In this document: positions 26,419-35,034 of the stretch, piece after piece
How positions within the stretch are numbered: the stretch's first letter is position 1
Layout of the letters: every line of letters starts with the position of its first letter
Assembly (NCBI RefSeq): GCF_900112345.1
Contig: NZ_FOLB01000001.1
Span: 1 to 64,000 of the forward strand
Direction of reading: 5' to 3'
Origin: Nocardioides terrae
Lineage (GTDB): Bacteria > Actinomycetota > Actinomycetes > Propionibacteriales > Nocardioidaceae
DNA: 64,000 nt
Made by a program: the position numbers and the translations under genes
Notes under the pieces: generated by a model
What the model saw: the letters and a program-made list of their open reading frames with translations, nothing else
Databases searched by the model: none
Told to the model about the DNA's origin: nothing

Positions 26419-27726
26419 TCAGGCGCCGAACTCGTGCCGCAGCGGGTAGTCCGAGACGCCGTCGACGGTCCGGGTCGCGAGCACGTGGTGCAGCTGGATC
26501 ATGTTGCGCTCGAACCCGAGCCGGGAGCCGGCCATGTAGAGACCCCAGACCTTGGCGGTGGGCAGGCCGACCTCGGCGACGCAGGCGTCCCAGTTGTCGA
26601 CGAGGTTCTTGTTCCAGCCCGTCAGCGTCTTGGCGTAGTGGACCCGGAAGTTCTCGTGGTGCTGCACCTCGAGGCCCTGGTTCTCGACCGCGGTGACGAT
26701 GGTCCCGGAGCCGATCAGCTCTCCGTCGGGGAAGACGTAGCGGTCGATGAAGGCGCCCGCGGCGCCCTTGACGTTGTTGTGGTCGCGGGTGATGCAGTGG
26801 TTGAGCATCCGGCCCTGCGGCTTGAGCCGGTCACGGATGAAGCCGAAGTAGGCAGGGTAGTTGCTCACGCCGATGTGCTCGGTCAGACCGATCGAGCTGA
26901 CGGCGTCGAAGCCGGTCTCGGGCACGTCGCGGTAGTCGGAGAAGCGCACCTCGGCCAGGTGGTCGAGGCCCTGCCGCTTGATCTCCTCCTGCGCCCAGGT
27001 CGCCTGCTCGCGGCTCAGCGTCACGCCGAGCGCCTTGACGCCGTAGTGCTTCGCGGCGTGGCGCACCATGCCGCCCCAGCCGCAGCCGAGGTCGAGCAGC
27101 CGCTGGCCCGGCTTGAGGTCGAGCTTGCGGCAGATCAGGTCGTACTTGTTCTCCTGCGCCTCCTCGAGGGTCGCGTCGGCGGTCGGGAAGACGGCACAGG
27201 TGTAGGTCATCGACGGGCCGAGCACGTACTCGTAGAACGTGTTGGAGACGTCGTAGTGGTGGTGGATGGACTCGGCGTCACGCTCCTGCGAGTGCCGTCC
27301 CCACCGCGCGACGGCGGCGACGTTGCCGCGCAGGGCCTCGGCCTTGTGCCGCCAGGCGGGCAGGTGCTCCTGCGGCGGCGGCTTGGGCGGGTTGAAGCTG
27401 CTGATCCCGAGGGTCCGGACCAGGCCCGCGATGTCGGCGATCGACGGACGCGAGAAGTCGGTCCGCTCGAGGATCTGCGCCAGCAGCGGGTAGGGGTCAC
27501 CGGGGTGGGCGCCGTGCAGCTCGAGGTCGCCGCTGACGTAGGCACGGGCCAGGCCGAGGTCGCCGGGGGCGGTCAGGATGTACTGCAGGCCGCGCTTGTT
27601 GAGCACCTCGATGCCGTACGGCGAGTCGGCCGCGCCGGCCTGGCTGCCGTCGAAGGCGGTCAGCCGGATGGGCAGACCCCCCTCGAACAACCCGTTGATC
27701 GTGCCTGCGATGTCGGGTGTCGTCAC
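26419..27726 (-). CDS. tmsB: SAM-dependent methyltransferase of the cyclopropane/10-methylene fatty acid type
   Basis: Adds a methylene from SAM to the double bond of a membrane lipid oleoyl chain. The 435-aa product has a family N-terminal domain, then HYDVSNTFYEYVLGPSMTYTCA, the SAM motif LDLGCGWGG (about 204-212) and the catalytic region with HCITRDHNN and YVFPDGEL. The start is GTG 27726, overlapping the preceding gene (GTGA). The pairing with a FAD oxidoreductase is the same as in the tuberculostearic (10-methylstearic) acid genes tmsAB/bfaBA of actinobacteria. A plain cyclopropane synthase is the alternative. Confidence 0.88.
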   Translation of the reverse strand: MTTPDIAGTINGLFEGGLPIRLTAFDGSQAGAADSPYGIEVLNKRGLQYILTAPGDLGLARAYVSGDLELHGAHPGDPYPLLAQILERTDFSRPSIADIAGLVRTLGISSFNPPKPPPQEHLPAWRHKAEALRGNVAAVARWGRHSQERDAESIHHHYDVSNTFYEYVLGPSMTYTCAVFPTADATLEEAQENKYDLICRKLDLKPGQRLLDLGCGWGGMVRHAAKHYGVKALGVTLSREQATWAQEEIKRQGLDHLAEVRFSDYRDVPETGFDAVSSIGLTEHIGVSNYPAYFGFIRDRLKPQGRMLNHCITRDHNNVKGAAGAFIDRYVFPDGELIGSGTIVTAVENQGLEVQHHENFRVHYAKTLTGWNKNLVDNWDACVAEVGLPTAKVWGLYMAGSRLGFERNMIQLHHVLATRTVDGVSDYPLRHEFGA

Positions 27727-29132
27727 CGCTTCTTCACCGCCTTCTCGTAGAGACTCGTGAGTCTGTGCTGGGGGTCGTACTTCGCCTTGACGGCGGCCAG
27801 GTTGGCACCGTCGTAGAGCGCGTCGAAGGTCTTCTGGTCGTAGAAGGCCTCGGAGTAGAGGGACTTGTGGCCGCCGAGCTCGTGGACCCTCGTCTCGATG
27901 GCGCGGTTCTTGGGCCCGTTGGGCGCGTCCGGCCCGACGTGGACCGTCCCCCAGAAGCCGACGTTGACGTAGACCTCGCCGGGCCGGAGGGGGTACGTCG
28001 GCCACTTCTGGTGCGCCACCAGGGGGCACAGCCAGACCGGCCGCATCCCGACCTCGCGGTCGAACCACTCGAGGAACGCCGGCAGGTTCTCGACGGGGAC
28101 CTCGACGTCCTGGACGACGCGCTCGCGCAGCGGCCGGCCGGCCCGCCGGTCGAGCCGGTCGGCGATGTCGAAGCGGCGGTCCAGCCCGAGCAGCCGCATG
28201 TAGACGTCGCTGCGGCGCAGGCGCTTGGGCCAGAGCCGGCGGAGGGTCGGGTTCTGCGCACCGAACGCCCCCGAGCACCAGAACCAGTCGGTGTCCCAGC
28301 GCCACAGGTAGTCGTGGACGGTCAGCAGGTCCGTGGCGCGCTGCTGGATCGAGCGGTAGTAGACCTGCTGGCCGGTGTAGTCGCTGGGCGTCGTGCCGCC
28401 CGTCCGGTCGGTCCAGGTCGCCAGCGTCAGGTAGTACTCCCCCGGCGCGAACGCGACGCCGTCCAGGCCGTCGACCCGCGTGCCGTCGTACTCGCCGGCC
28501 GCGGTGATCTCCCCGATGGTCTTGGCGAGCAGGTCGGCGTCGTCGAAGCGGACGTGGCGGAGGCTGACGAAGCTGGGGACCTTCTCCAGCCTGATCCTGA
28601 GCCGGGTGGCGTAGCCGAGGCTGCCGTAGGAGTTGGGGAAGGTCTCGAAGAGGTCGTCGCCGGGTCGGGTGGTGACGACCTCGCCGGCGCCGGTGAAGAC
28701 GTCCATCTCGACGACCGACTCGTGCGGCAGCCCGCTGCGGAAGCTGGTGGACTCGATGCCGAGCCCGGTCACCGCCCCGCCGAGCGTGATCGTGCGCAGC
28801 TGGGGCACGACGTAGGGGATCAGGCCGTGGGCGAGGGTGGCGTCGACGAGGTCCTCGTAGGTGCACATGCCCTGGACGTCGGCGGTCTGCGCCTCGGCGT
28901 CCACCTCGATCACGCCGCTCAGGCCGCTGACGTCGAGCCCGGGGGCGGTCGACGCGGCGCGCGCGCGGAACAGGTTCGTGGTCCTCTTGGCGAGCCGCAC
29001 GGGTGCGCCGGCGGGGATCTGCGCGTACGACGCGCGCAGCCGCTCCACCGCCTCCTCATGCCGCCGCCAGGCGGTGGACTGGGTCCTGGACGGCGTCCCT
29101 CCGGTCGTCACGCGCGTCAACTTACTCCTCAT
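27723..29132 (-). CDS. tmsA: FAD-binding oxidoreductase, probable 10-methylene fatty acid reductase
   Basis: Predicted partner that reduces the 10-methylene intermediate to a 10-methyl fatty acid. The 469-aa product has a PCMH-type FAD domain (about 45-230), with LSGVIEVDAEAQTADVQGM, TLGGAVTGLGIESTSFRSG (the usual FAD loop) and NSYGSLGYATRLRI, and a C-terminal domain with the WP-rich LWRWDTDWFWCSGAFGAQ. The family includes plant DIM/DWF1-like reductases. The ATG at 29132 lacks a ribosome site; a GTG at 29111 with GAGGAG upstream is an alternative. Confidence 0.85.
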   Translation of the reverse strand: MRSKLTRVTTGGTPSRTQSTAWRRHEEAVERLRASYAQIPAGAPVRLAKRTTNLFRARAASTAPGLDVSGLSGVIEVDAEAQTADVQGMCTYEDLVDATLAHGLIPYVVPQLRTITLGGAVTGLGIESTSFRSGLPHESVVEMDVFTGAGEVVTTRPGDDLFETFPNSYGSLGYATRLRIRLEKVPSFVSLRHVRFDDADLLAKTIGEITAAGEYDGTRVDGLDGVAFAPGEYYLTLATWTDRTGGTTPSDYTGQQVYYRSIQQRATDLLTVHDYLWRWDTDWFWCSGAFGAQNPTLRRLWPKRLRRSDVYMRLLGLDRRFDIADRLDRRAGRPLRERVVQDVEVPVENLPAFLEWFDREVGMRPVWLCPLVAHQKWPTYPLRPGEVYVNVGFWGTVHVGPDAPNGPKNRAIETRVHELGGHKSLYSEAFYDQKTFDALYDGANLAAVKAKYDPQHRLTSLYEKAVKKR

Positions 29133-29234
29133 CGTTCGCGTCCACGCTCGGGGTCCGCGGACCGGTGAGGAGCGACTCCGGGCGCTCCCCTATCCTCGAC
29201 TCGCCCCCACCCCCGCCGAGCGAGGAGCTAGCCC

Positions 29235-29486
29235 GTGTCCACCGCTGCCGAGCGTGACGCGATCGCGACCCTGGCCGAGAAGGCCTGGCCCCACTTCGAG
29301 AGCAACCAGGTGAAATGGCGAAGCAAGCCCGTGACCCAGGCGCGCCTCGCCCTGGCGATCGAGGCGCTGCTGGTGCACATGCGCGCCAAGAAGCCCGACA
29401 TCGCGACGATGACCGGTCTGACCGCCTACCGCGAGGAGGACGGCATCCACATCACCGTCGAGCTGGGGACGCTCCCGCTGGAGTGA
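29235..29486 (+). CDS. Small conserved hypothetical protein
   Basis: An 83-aa acidic/neutral soluble protein (STAAERDAIATLAEKAWPHFE at the start, read in parts; ending ITVELGTLPLE). It has an amphipathic N-terminal helix and a short C-terminal beta hairpin. GAGGAG precedes the GTG start at seven bases and TATCCT lies further upstream, so expression is credible. It is divergent from tmsA with about 100 bp between. I recognise no family with certainty. Confidence 0.7.
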   Translation: MSTAAERDAIATLAEKAWPHFESNQVKWRSKPVTQARLALAIEALLVHMRAKKPDIATMTGLTAYREEDGIHITVELGTLPLE

Positions 29487-29566
29487 GCCGGTCGTCCGGC
29501 GGGTACTACCTGCGGAAGCAGGTCGGCATCTCGGGGCTGGCACGGGGGTGTACCGGGAGGGTGTCG

Positions 29567-30190
29567 GTGTTCGAGCCGGAGTCCGAGGGACGCGAGCAGT
29601 CGTCCGAGGGTCAGTTCGAGGGTCAGTCCGCGGGACGGTTCGCGGGACAAGCAGCCGATGACCAGCGCGTCATCGACGACCTCTCGCTGGGGTCGCTGAT
29701 CTACGGCTGGCACGACGACCGGCCCTCGGAGCCGGTGCACTTCGACATGGACCAGCACGCCTGGGAGCTGTACCGGCTCCCGGAGGACGCCCACGGCGCC
29801 GCGCAGGCCGCCCTCGCCAAGACCTCCCATCGCCAGGTCCACTGGCTGCTCGAGTGGCCCGGCCGTGACTGCGTCCTCCTCCGCCGCCCGCCGAGGGTGG
29901 ACTTCCCGGCGATCGGTGGCTGGGAGCGGATGCGTCGGCGCCATGAGCTCGAGCAGAGGATGAGGGACTCGGTCGCGACGGTGGCTCGGCTCGACGAGAC
30001 GCTGGAACGGGTGGAGGTGCTCGAGCCGCTCTACGTCGAGCGCACCCATCTCCCCGACCGCGACTGGGAGCGGACCGTCGCCCTGCTGTCCGACGGCAAG
30101 CAGATCGCGACCTGCCCCTGGGACTGGTACGAGTTCATCATCGGCGACTTCGTCGCCAGCTGCACCGAGGCGGTCCGCCGCGAGCAGTGA
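29567..30190 (+). CDS. Hypothetical protein with N-terminal Gly/Gln/Ser repeats
   Basis: A 207-aa soluble protein. The first 30 residues contain short repeats (SEGQFEGQ, SAGRFAGQ) followed by a folded domain: DDLSLGSLIYGWHDD, HWLLEWPGRDCVLLRRPPRVDF, and a C-terminal RDWERTVALLSDGKQIATCPWDWYEFIIGDFV. The GTG at 29567 is chosen because GGGAGG lies six bases upstream; the frame remains open further upstream but with unlikely composition. No family is recognised. It converges with the next gene, 21 bp apart. Confidence 0.6.
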   Translation: MFEPESEGREQSSEGQFEGQSAGRFAGQAADDQRVIDDLSLGSLIYGWHDDRPSEPVHFDMDQHAWELYRLPEDAHGAAQAALAKTSHRQVHWLLEWPGRDCVLLRRPPRVDFPAIGGWERMRRRHELEQRMRDSVATVARLDETLERVEVLEPLYVERTHLPDRDWERTVALLSDGKQIATCPWDWYEFIIGDFVASCTEAVRREQ

Positions 30191-30211
30191 GCCGCTCCGC
30201 GTGGACGCGGG

Positions 30212-30820
30212 TCAGCGGACCAGCAGAAGGTCGACCTGGAGCTGCTCGACGACGACCTGGGGCTGCTCGTGCTCGTGGCGGACGTCGGAGCACCAGCAGC
30301 ACCGCCAGCTGCCCGACGCCGCGCGCTCGGCCGCCACGTCGAGGACCTCCCGCGCGAACCGGACCGCCGAGCCCGGCAGGACGACGTCCGGCGTCGTCCG
30401 CGAGCGCACCGCCGCGCCCAGCTCGGCGACACAGGCCGCCGCGCTCGCGATCGCGAGGTCGCACTCGTCGCGATCCGCATGGCCACCGCTGGCGACCGCC
30501 AGCTCGACCGCCTTGGCCAGCGCGGTCAGCAGGCTGCAGGCATTCGCGAGCGCGTAGGACCGGTCCGGCTCGACGGACCTGCGGCCGATGCCGCCGTCGC
30601 ACCGCACGAAGAGGACGGCGAACCGACGGGGCCATCGCTCGTCGAAGTACCTCTCGAGGACCTCCATCTCGCTGACCCGCGCCCGCCCGGCGTACAACGA
30701 GAGCTGGCTGGCGAGGACGCCCTCGGCGGCGGCCCGGTCCAGCCGGACGCCGCGGTGGCTGCACTCCTCGACGAAGGCCACGACCAGCTGCTGGAACTTC
30801 GGGTCGTCCTGCACCGCCAT
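30212..30820 (-). CDS. Hypothetical protein with Cys-rich C-terminus
   Basis: A 202-aa mostly helical soluble protein. Its tail reads WRCCWCSDVRHEHEQ (about 172-186), a CC-x-C...H-x-H arrangement that could bind zinc. A well-placed GGGAGGAGG six bases before the ATG at 30820 supports the start. The rest contains LYAGRARVSEMEVLERYFDERWPRRF. I do not recognise a family. It is monocistronic by spacing. Confidence 0.65.
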   Translation of the reverse strand: MAVQDDPKFQQLVVAFVEECSHRGVRLDRAAAEGVLASQLSLYAGRARVSEMEVLERYFDERWPRRFAVLFVRCDGGIGRRSVEPDRSYALANACSLLTALAKAVELAVASGGHADRDECDLAIASAAACVAELGAAVRSRTTPDVVLPGSAVRFAREVLDVAAERAASGSWRCCWCSDVRHEHEQPQVVVEQLQVDLLLVR

Positions 30821-30912
30821 CGGTAGCCTCCTCCCGGATCGCCCGATCCTCGGACGCTAGGACGCCTGCGGGACCGGCGGGAGCGACCGATGTCGACAGT
30901 CCCCAATCTGCG

Positions 30913-31269
30913 CTATGCGCCGGCGCACCGGATGCAGGTCCGTGCGACGGGCCGGGCATCGAGCCGTCCCTCGCCGATGGGGCCGCCGCAGGTCTCGCAG
31001 ATCCCGTAGGTTCCCGCCTCCACCCGCTCCAGTGCCGCGTCGACCTCCTCGAGGTGTCGCCGGCCCTGCCGGAGGAGCGAGTCGACCTGCGAGCGCTCGA
31101 ACGCGATGGTCGCGCCCTCGGGATCGTGCTCGTCGTCGGCGTTGGTGTCGCGCGACGCCGCGACCACCGCGTCGAAGTCGTCGCGCAGGCTCGCCAGCCG
31201 GCGCAGGGTCTGCTGTCGCTCCTCGTCGAGGCGCCGGCGCGCCTGCTCGGGGTCGGGGATGTCGGTCAT
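30913..31269 (-). CDS. DksA/TraR-type zinc-finger protein
   Basis: A 118-aa protein with a long N-terminal helical hairpin (about 5-85) including EGATIAFERSQVDSLLRQ, then the zinc finger CETCGGPIGEGRLDARPVARTC-x2-C (read as CETCGG ... CIRC, about 94-116). This is the C4 finger of the DksA/TraR family. In the coiled-coil tip the DxxDxA motif of E. coli DksA is not seen, so regulation of RNA polymerase by ppGpp should not be assumed. It lies 20 bp downstream of the aminotransferase gene on the same strand. Confidence 0.85.
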   Translation of the reverse strand: MTDIPDPEQARRRLDEERQQTLRRLASLRDDFDAVVAASRDTNADDEHDPEGATIAFERSQVDSLLRQGRRHLEEVDAALERVEAGTYGICETCGGPIGEGRLDARPVARTCIRCAGA

Positions 31270-31289
31270 CGTCCGGTGCGCCGGTCGGC

Positions 31290-32504
31290 TCAGCGCAGGG
31301 TCGCGAGGTGGCTGGCGATCCGGCCGATCGCCTCTTCGAGCACGTCCACCTCGGGGAGGGTGACCAGCCGGAAGTGGTCGGGCGCGAACCAGTTGAAGCC
31401 GGTGCCGTGGGTGACCAGGATCTTCTTCGCCCGCAGCAGGCCGAGGACGAACTCCTCGTCGTCCTCGATCGCGTAGACCTCGGGGTCCAGGCGCGGGAAG
31501 CAGTAGAGCGCACCGCTCGGGCGGACCGAGGAGACGCCGGGGATCTCGTTGAGCATCCGGTCGGCCAGCATGCTCTGCTCGTAGAAGCGGCCGCCGGGGA
31601 CGATGAGCTCCTCGATCGACTGGTAGCCGCCCAGGGCGGTCTGGATGGCGTGCTGGGCGGGGACGTTGGCGCACATGCGCATGTTCGCGATGAGGGTCAG
31701 GCCCTCGAGGAAGTCGGTCGCGAGCTCCTTCGGGCCCGAGATCATCACCCAGCCGGCCCGGTAGCCGCACACCCGGTAGGCCTTCGAGAGGCCGCTGAAG
31801 GTCAGGCACAGCACGTCGTCGCCGGCGTACGCCGCGGCGTGGTGGTGTGCCGCGCCGTCGAAGAGGATCTTCTCGTAGATCTCGTCGGCGAAGACGACGA
31901 GGTCGTGGCGCCTGGCGATGTCGACCAGCCCCTTGACGATGTCCTCGCTGTAGACGGCGCCGGTGGGGTTGTTGGGGTTGATGATGACGATCGCGTGAGT
32001 GTTCTCCGTGATCTTCGACTCGATGTCGGCGAGGTCGGGGTTCCACCCGTTCGCCTCGTCGCAGCGGTAGTGCACCGGCGTCCCGCCGGACAGCGTGACC
32101 TGGCCCGTCCACAGCGGGTAGTCGGGCGCCGGCACGAGCACCTCGTTGCCGTCGTCGAGGAACGCCTGGAGGACCATCGTGATGAGCTCGGAGACGCCGT
32201 TGCCGATGAAGACGTCGTCGACCTCGGTCTGGAGCAGGCCGCGCGACTGGTAGTACTGCGCGACCGCCGTGCGGGCGGAGTAGATGCCGCGCGAGTCGGA
32301 GTAGCCCTGGGCCATCGGCAGGTGGTGGACCATGTCGGCGACGATCGCCTCGGGAGCCTCGAAGCCGAAGGGTGCGGGGTTGCCGATGTTGAGCTTGAGG
32401 ATCTTGTGGCCCTGCGCCTCCAGGCGCTGGGCCTCCTCGAGGATCGGACCCCGGACGTCGTAGCGGACGTTTCGCAGCTTCTTGCTCTGGACGATGTGGC
32501 GCAC
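31290..32504 (-). CDS. alaA: PLP-dependent aminotransferase, AlaA (glutamate-pyruvate) type
   Basis: Class I aminotransferase predicted to make alanine from pyruvate and glutamate. The 404-aa product has LNIGNPAPFGFEAP, NPNNPTGAVYS, the Asp for PLP N1 in VVFADEIYEKI, the PLP lysine in FSGLSKAYRVCGYRAGW (about 243) and the substrate Arg near FRLVTLPEV. The distinctive YDVRGPILEEAQRLE start is typical of AlaA. GTG 32504 is chosen over a GTG six codons earlier because GGGAGGA lies eight bases before it. Confidence 0.92.
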   Translation of the reverse strand: MRHIVQSKKLRNVRYDVRGPILEEAQRLEAQGHKILKLNIGNPAPFGFEAPEAIVADMVHHLPMAQGYSDSRGIYSARTAVAQYYQSRGLLQTEVDDVFIGNGVSELITMVLQAFLDDGNEVLVPAPDYPLWTGQVTLSGGTPVHYRCDEANGWNPDLADIESKITENTHAIVIINPNNPTGAVYSEDIVKGLVDIARRHDLVVFADEIYEKILFDGAAHHHAAAYAGDDVLCLTFSGLSKAYRVCGYRAGWVMISGPKELATDFLEGLTLIANMRMCANVPAQHAIQTALGGYQSIEELIVPGGRFYEQSMLADRMLNEIPGVSSVRPSGALYCFPRLDPEVYAIEDDEEFVLGLLRAKKILVTHGTGFNWFAPDHFRLVTLPEVDVLEEAIGRIASHLATLR

Positions 32505-32543
32505 GGGCCCATCCTCCCGCACCCGCGGACCGCTCGGGTGGAC

Positions 32544-33383
32544 CTACCAGTGGGATGGACGCTCGAAGCCGGGCGGCAGCACGGTCGCCCAGTCGCCGCG
32601 GGCGCTGCTGACCTGCATCTGCGTCAGGTAGATCGCCCGGCCGAGGTCGGCCCCGGCGAGGTCGGCGTCGCGCAGGTCCACGCCCAGCACGTCGCACCGC
32701 CACAACCGGGCGCCGGACAGGTCGGCGCCGATCAGGACCGCGCCGCGCAGCGTGAGCCCGGAGAGGTCGGCACCCGCGAGCGCAACGCCGCTGAGGTCGC
32801 TGCCCGGGCGTAGCCGGCCGGGATCAGCCGGCTCGTGGCCGCGGCGGGCGTGCTCGCTAGCGGCGAGCAGCAACGGCCGGGCCCGGTCGTACTCCGCGTC
32901 GACGTCGAGCGCGGCGAGCCGGTCCGGGCCGAGGTCGCTGAGCGCGCGGACCTGCTCGAAGCGCTCCACCAGTGCCTCGGCTGCATCAGCGCTGTCGCCG
33001 GTGAGCGTGATCGCCTGGTCGAGGTACCAGAGCAGCTCGTGCAGCCGACGCACCACCGGGAACGCCTGGAACATCTGCGTCCGGACGGCGGCGTCCTCGC
33101 GCCAGGACCGGCCGTCCGCCAGCCGCGACACCTTCTGGCCGGCGCCGAAGCAGTCGAAGACGGTGCAGCCCTTGAAGCCGAGCGGCCGCAGCTCGGCGTG
33201 CACCCGGCACGCATCGGCCTTGTCGAGGTGGACACAGGGCTCGCCGGCCGCCTTGTCGATCGGGAAGTCGGCCGAGCGGGCGAACGCGAGCGCGACGCAG
33301 CACAGCCCGAAGCAGCTCGAGCAGTCGGCGCCGAGGTCCTCCCGGGTGCCGAGCTCGATCCGCGTCCGCTGACCCACCGTCAC
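32544..33383 (-). CDS. Cys-rich (CxxCxxxCC) domain fused to pentapeptide repeats
   Basis: A 279-aa soluble protein. The N-terminal domain has DCSSCFGLCC (about 20-29), then CVHL, CRVH and GFKGCTVFDCFG (about 50-80), a Cys pattern like the CxxCxxxCC metal-binding families. After a helical stretch, residues about 195-255 form pentapeptide repeats (SDLSG VALAG ADLSG LTLRG AVLIG, then ADLSG ARLWR), which build a right-handed beta helix. Function is unknown. It starts 8 bp after the cytidine deaminase-like gene on the same strand. Confidence 0.8.
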   Translation of the reverse strand: MTVGQRTRIELGTREDLGADCSSCFGLCCVALAFARSADFPIDKAAGEPCVHLDKADACRVHAELRPLGFKGCTVFDCFGAGQKVSRLADGRSWREDAAVRTQMFQAFPVVRRLHELLWYLDQAITLTGDSADAAEALVERFEQVRALSDLGPDRLAALDVDAEYDRARPLLLAASEHARRGHEPADPGRLRPGSDLSGVALAGADLSGLTLRGAVLIGADLSGARLWRCDVLGVDLRDADLAGADLGRAIYLTQMQVSSARGDWATVLPPGFERPSHW

Positions 33384-33391
33384 GGACCCGC

Positions 33392-33754
33392 TCAGCTGGC
33401 CGTCGTCGTGGAGATGGTCCCTCGGGCGTCCCCCCCGTGGACGGTCACGCCCGCGCCGGAGAAGTCACGGACGATGGCGAGGTCGGCGTCAGCGACCCCA
33501 CCGTCGCCGAGCACGACGACCGCCTGGAGCCCGGTCGAGCCGGACGCGACCGCCATCGCGACGCAGACGCCGACGGCGGAGACCTCGAGGGAGGGCAGCG
33601 ACACGGTGGCCGCCGCATAGGTGCGGCCGTCCTGGTCGCGGACGGCCGCGCCCTGCGCGGCACCGGTCCGCGCCCGGGTGGCGCGGGCCAGGGTCACCAG
33701 CTTCTTGTCCTCGGTCGGCAGCTCGGGCGTCCCGGACGGCTCGGTCTCAGTCAT
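33392..33754 (-). CDS. Cytidine deaminase-like protein with degenerate active site
   Basis: A 120-aa protein placed exactly where actinobacteria carry a cytidine deaminase-like gene, directly after corC (8-bp overlap) in the phoH-ybeY-corC string. The fold pattern is retained (AAVRDQDGRTYAAATVSLPSL, AMAVASG, AVVVLGDGG), but the zinc/catalytic (C/H)AE is replaced around SLEVSAVGVCVA, and there is no C-terminal PCxxC. Deaminase activity is therefore unlikely. GAAGGAG eleven bases before the ATG supports the start. Confidence 0.75.
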   Translation of the reverse strand: MTETEPSGTPELPTEDKKLVTLARATRARTGAAQGAAVRDQDGRTYAAATVSLPSLEVSAVGVCVAMAVASGSTGLQAVVVLGDGGVADADLAIVRDFSGAGVTVHGGDARGTISTTTAS

Positions 33755-35030
33755 CTCGGAGTGGCTCCTTCTCGAGTCGCTCGATCAGCACGGTGCCGAT
33801 CCGGTTGCGGCGGCCGGCGGTCTCCTCGGCGGTGAACCGCAGGCCGTGGGCCTCGACGACCGATCCGGGGATCGGCACCAGGCCGAGGTGCTTGGCCATC
33901 AGGCCGCGCACGGAGTCGACGTCCTCCTCCTCGACGTCGATGCCGACCAGCTCGTCGAGGTCGTCGACCTGGAAGCGGGCCGGCACGCGGACGGAGCCGT
34001 CGTCGAACACCTGGGGCGAGACGTCCTCGGTGTCGTACTCGTCGGTGATCTCGCCGACGATCTCCTCGAGGATGTCCTCGATGGTGATGAGACCGGCCGT
34101 GCCGCCGTACTCGTCGACGACGATGGCGATGTGCTGGCGCCGGGCCTGCATCTCCTTGAGCAGCTCGTCGACGGGCTTGGACTCGGGCACCCAGTACGGC
34201 GGCCGCATCATCTCGTCGACGCGCTGGGTGAACTCCACGTCGGGCGCCTCGAAGTCACGCCGGACGACGTCCTTGAGGTAGGCCACGCCGACCACGTCGT
34301 CGAGATTGTCGTCGACGACCGGGATCCGCGAGAAGCCGCTGCGGAGGAAGAGCGACATGGTCTGCCGGAGGTTCTTGTGGCGCTCGATGTAGATCATGTC
34401 GCCGCGGGGCACCATCACCGCCCGCGCGGTGGTGTCGCCGAGCTCGAAGACCGAGTGGATCATCCGGCGCTCGTCGCCCTCGATCAGCGAGGACGCCTCG
34501 GCCAGGTCCACCATCTCGCGCAGCTCGGTCTCGGTGTTGAACGGTCCCTCGCGGAAGCCCCTGCCGGGCGTGAGCGCGTTGCCGGCCAGGATGAGCAGCC
34601 GCGGCAGCGGCCCGAGGACCGTCGTGATGGCCGTGACCGGGCCGGCGGCGAGCAGGGCGACCCGCTCGTTGTGCTGCCGGCCGAGCGTCCGCGGCGCGAC
34701 GCCGATCGCGACGAAGGAGACCACCAGCATCACGCCGAGCGCGGTCAGCACGGTGGGCCACCACGACCGGTCGTAGAGCTTGGACAGCTCCAGGGCGACG
34801 AGGACGGTGGCCGCGATCTCGCAGAGCAGCCGCAGCAGCAGCACCGTGTTGAGGTAGCGGGGCGAGTCCTCGAGGAGGGTCACCAGACGCTTCGACCCCG
34901 GCCGGCGCTCCTCGTCAAGCTCCTCGGCGCGCGCGGGCGAGAACGACCCGAGGGCCGCGTCGGCGGCCGAGAAGAGCCCGGCCAGCACGACGAGCACGGC
35001 CGCCGTGACCAGCAGCCACAGTTCGCTCAT
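33747..35030 (-). CDS. HlyC/CorC family transporter (CNNM, CBS domains)
   Basis: A 427-aa membrane protein: an N-terminal CNNM/DUF21 domain with about four helices (1-150), two CBS domains (about 200-320; MVPRGDMIYIERHKNLRQ, EYGGTAGLITIEDILEEIVGEI) and a C-terminal CorC/HlyC domain with VDDLDELVGIDV. The family is linked to magnesium/cobalt efflux. The ATG at 35030 is four bases past the ybeY stop, in place of a start ten codons upstream inside ybeY. It is co-transcribed with phoH and ybeY. Confidence 0.92.
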   Translation of the reverse strand: MSELWLLVTAAVLVVLAGLFSAADAALGSFSPARAEELDEERRPGSKRLVTLLEDSPRYLNTVLLLRLLCEIAATVLVALELSKLYDRSWWPTVLTALGVMLVVSFVAIGVAPRTLGRQHNERVALLAAGPVTAITTVLGPLPRLLILAGNALTPGRGFREGPFNTETELREMVDLAEASSLIEGDERRMIHSVFELGDTTARAVMVPRGDMIYIERHKNLRQTMSLFLRSGFSRIPVVDDNLDDVVGVAYLKDVVRRDFEAPDVEFTQRVDEMMRPPYWVPESKPVDELLKEMQARRQHIAIVVDEYGGTAGLITIEDILEEIVGEITDEYDTEDVSPQVFDDGSVRVPARFQVDDLDELVGIDVEEEDVDSVRGLMAKHLGLVPIPGSVVEAHGLRFTAEETAGRRNRIGTVLIERLEKEPLRDD

Positions 35031-35034
35031 CGGG

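Noticed and set aside
30913..31269. True DksA
   Set aside because: The C4 zinc finger is present but the DxxDxA tip motif needed for DksA function is not seen.
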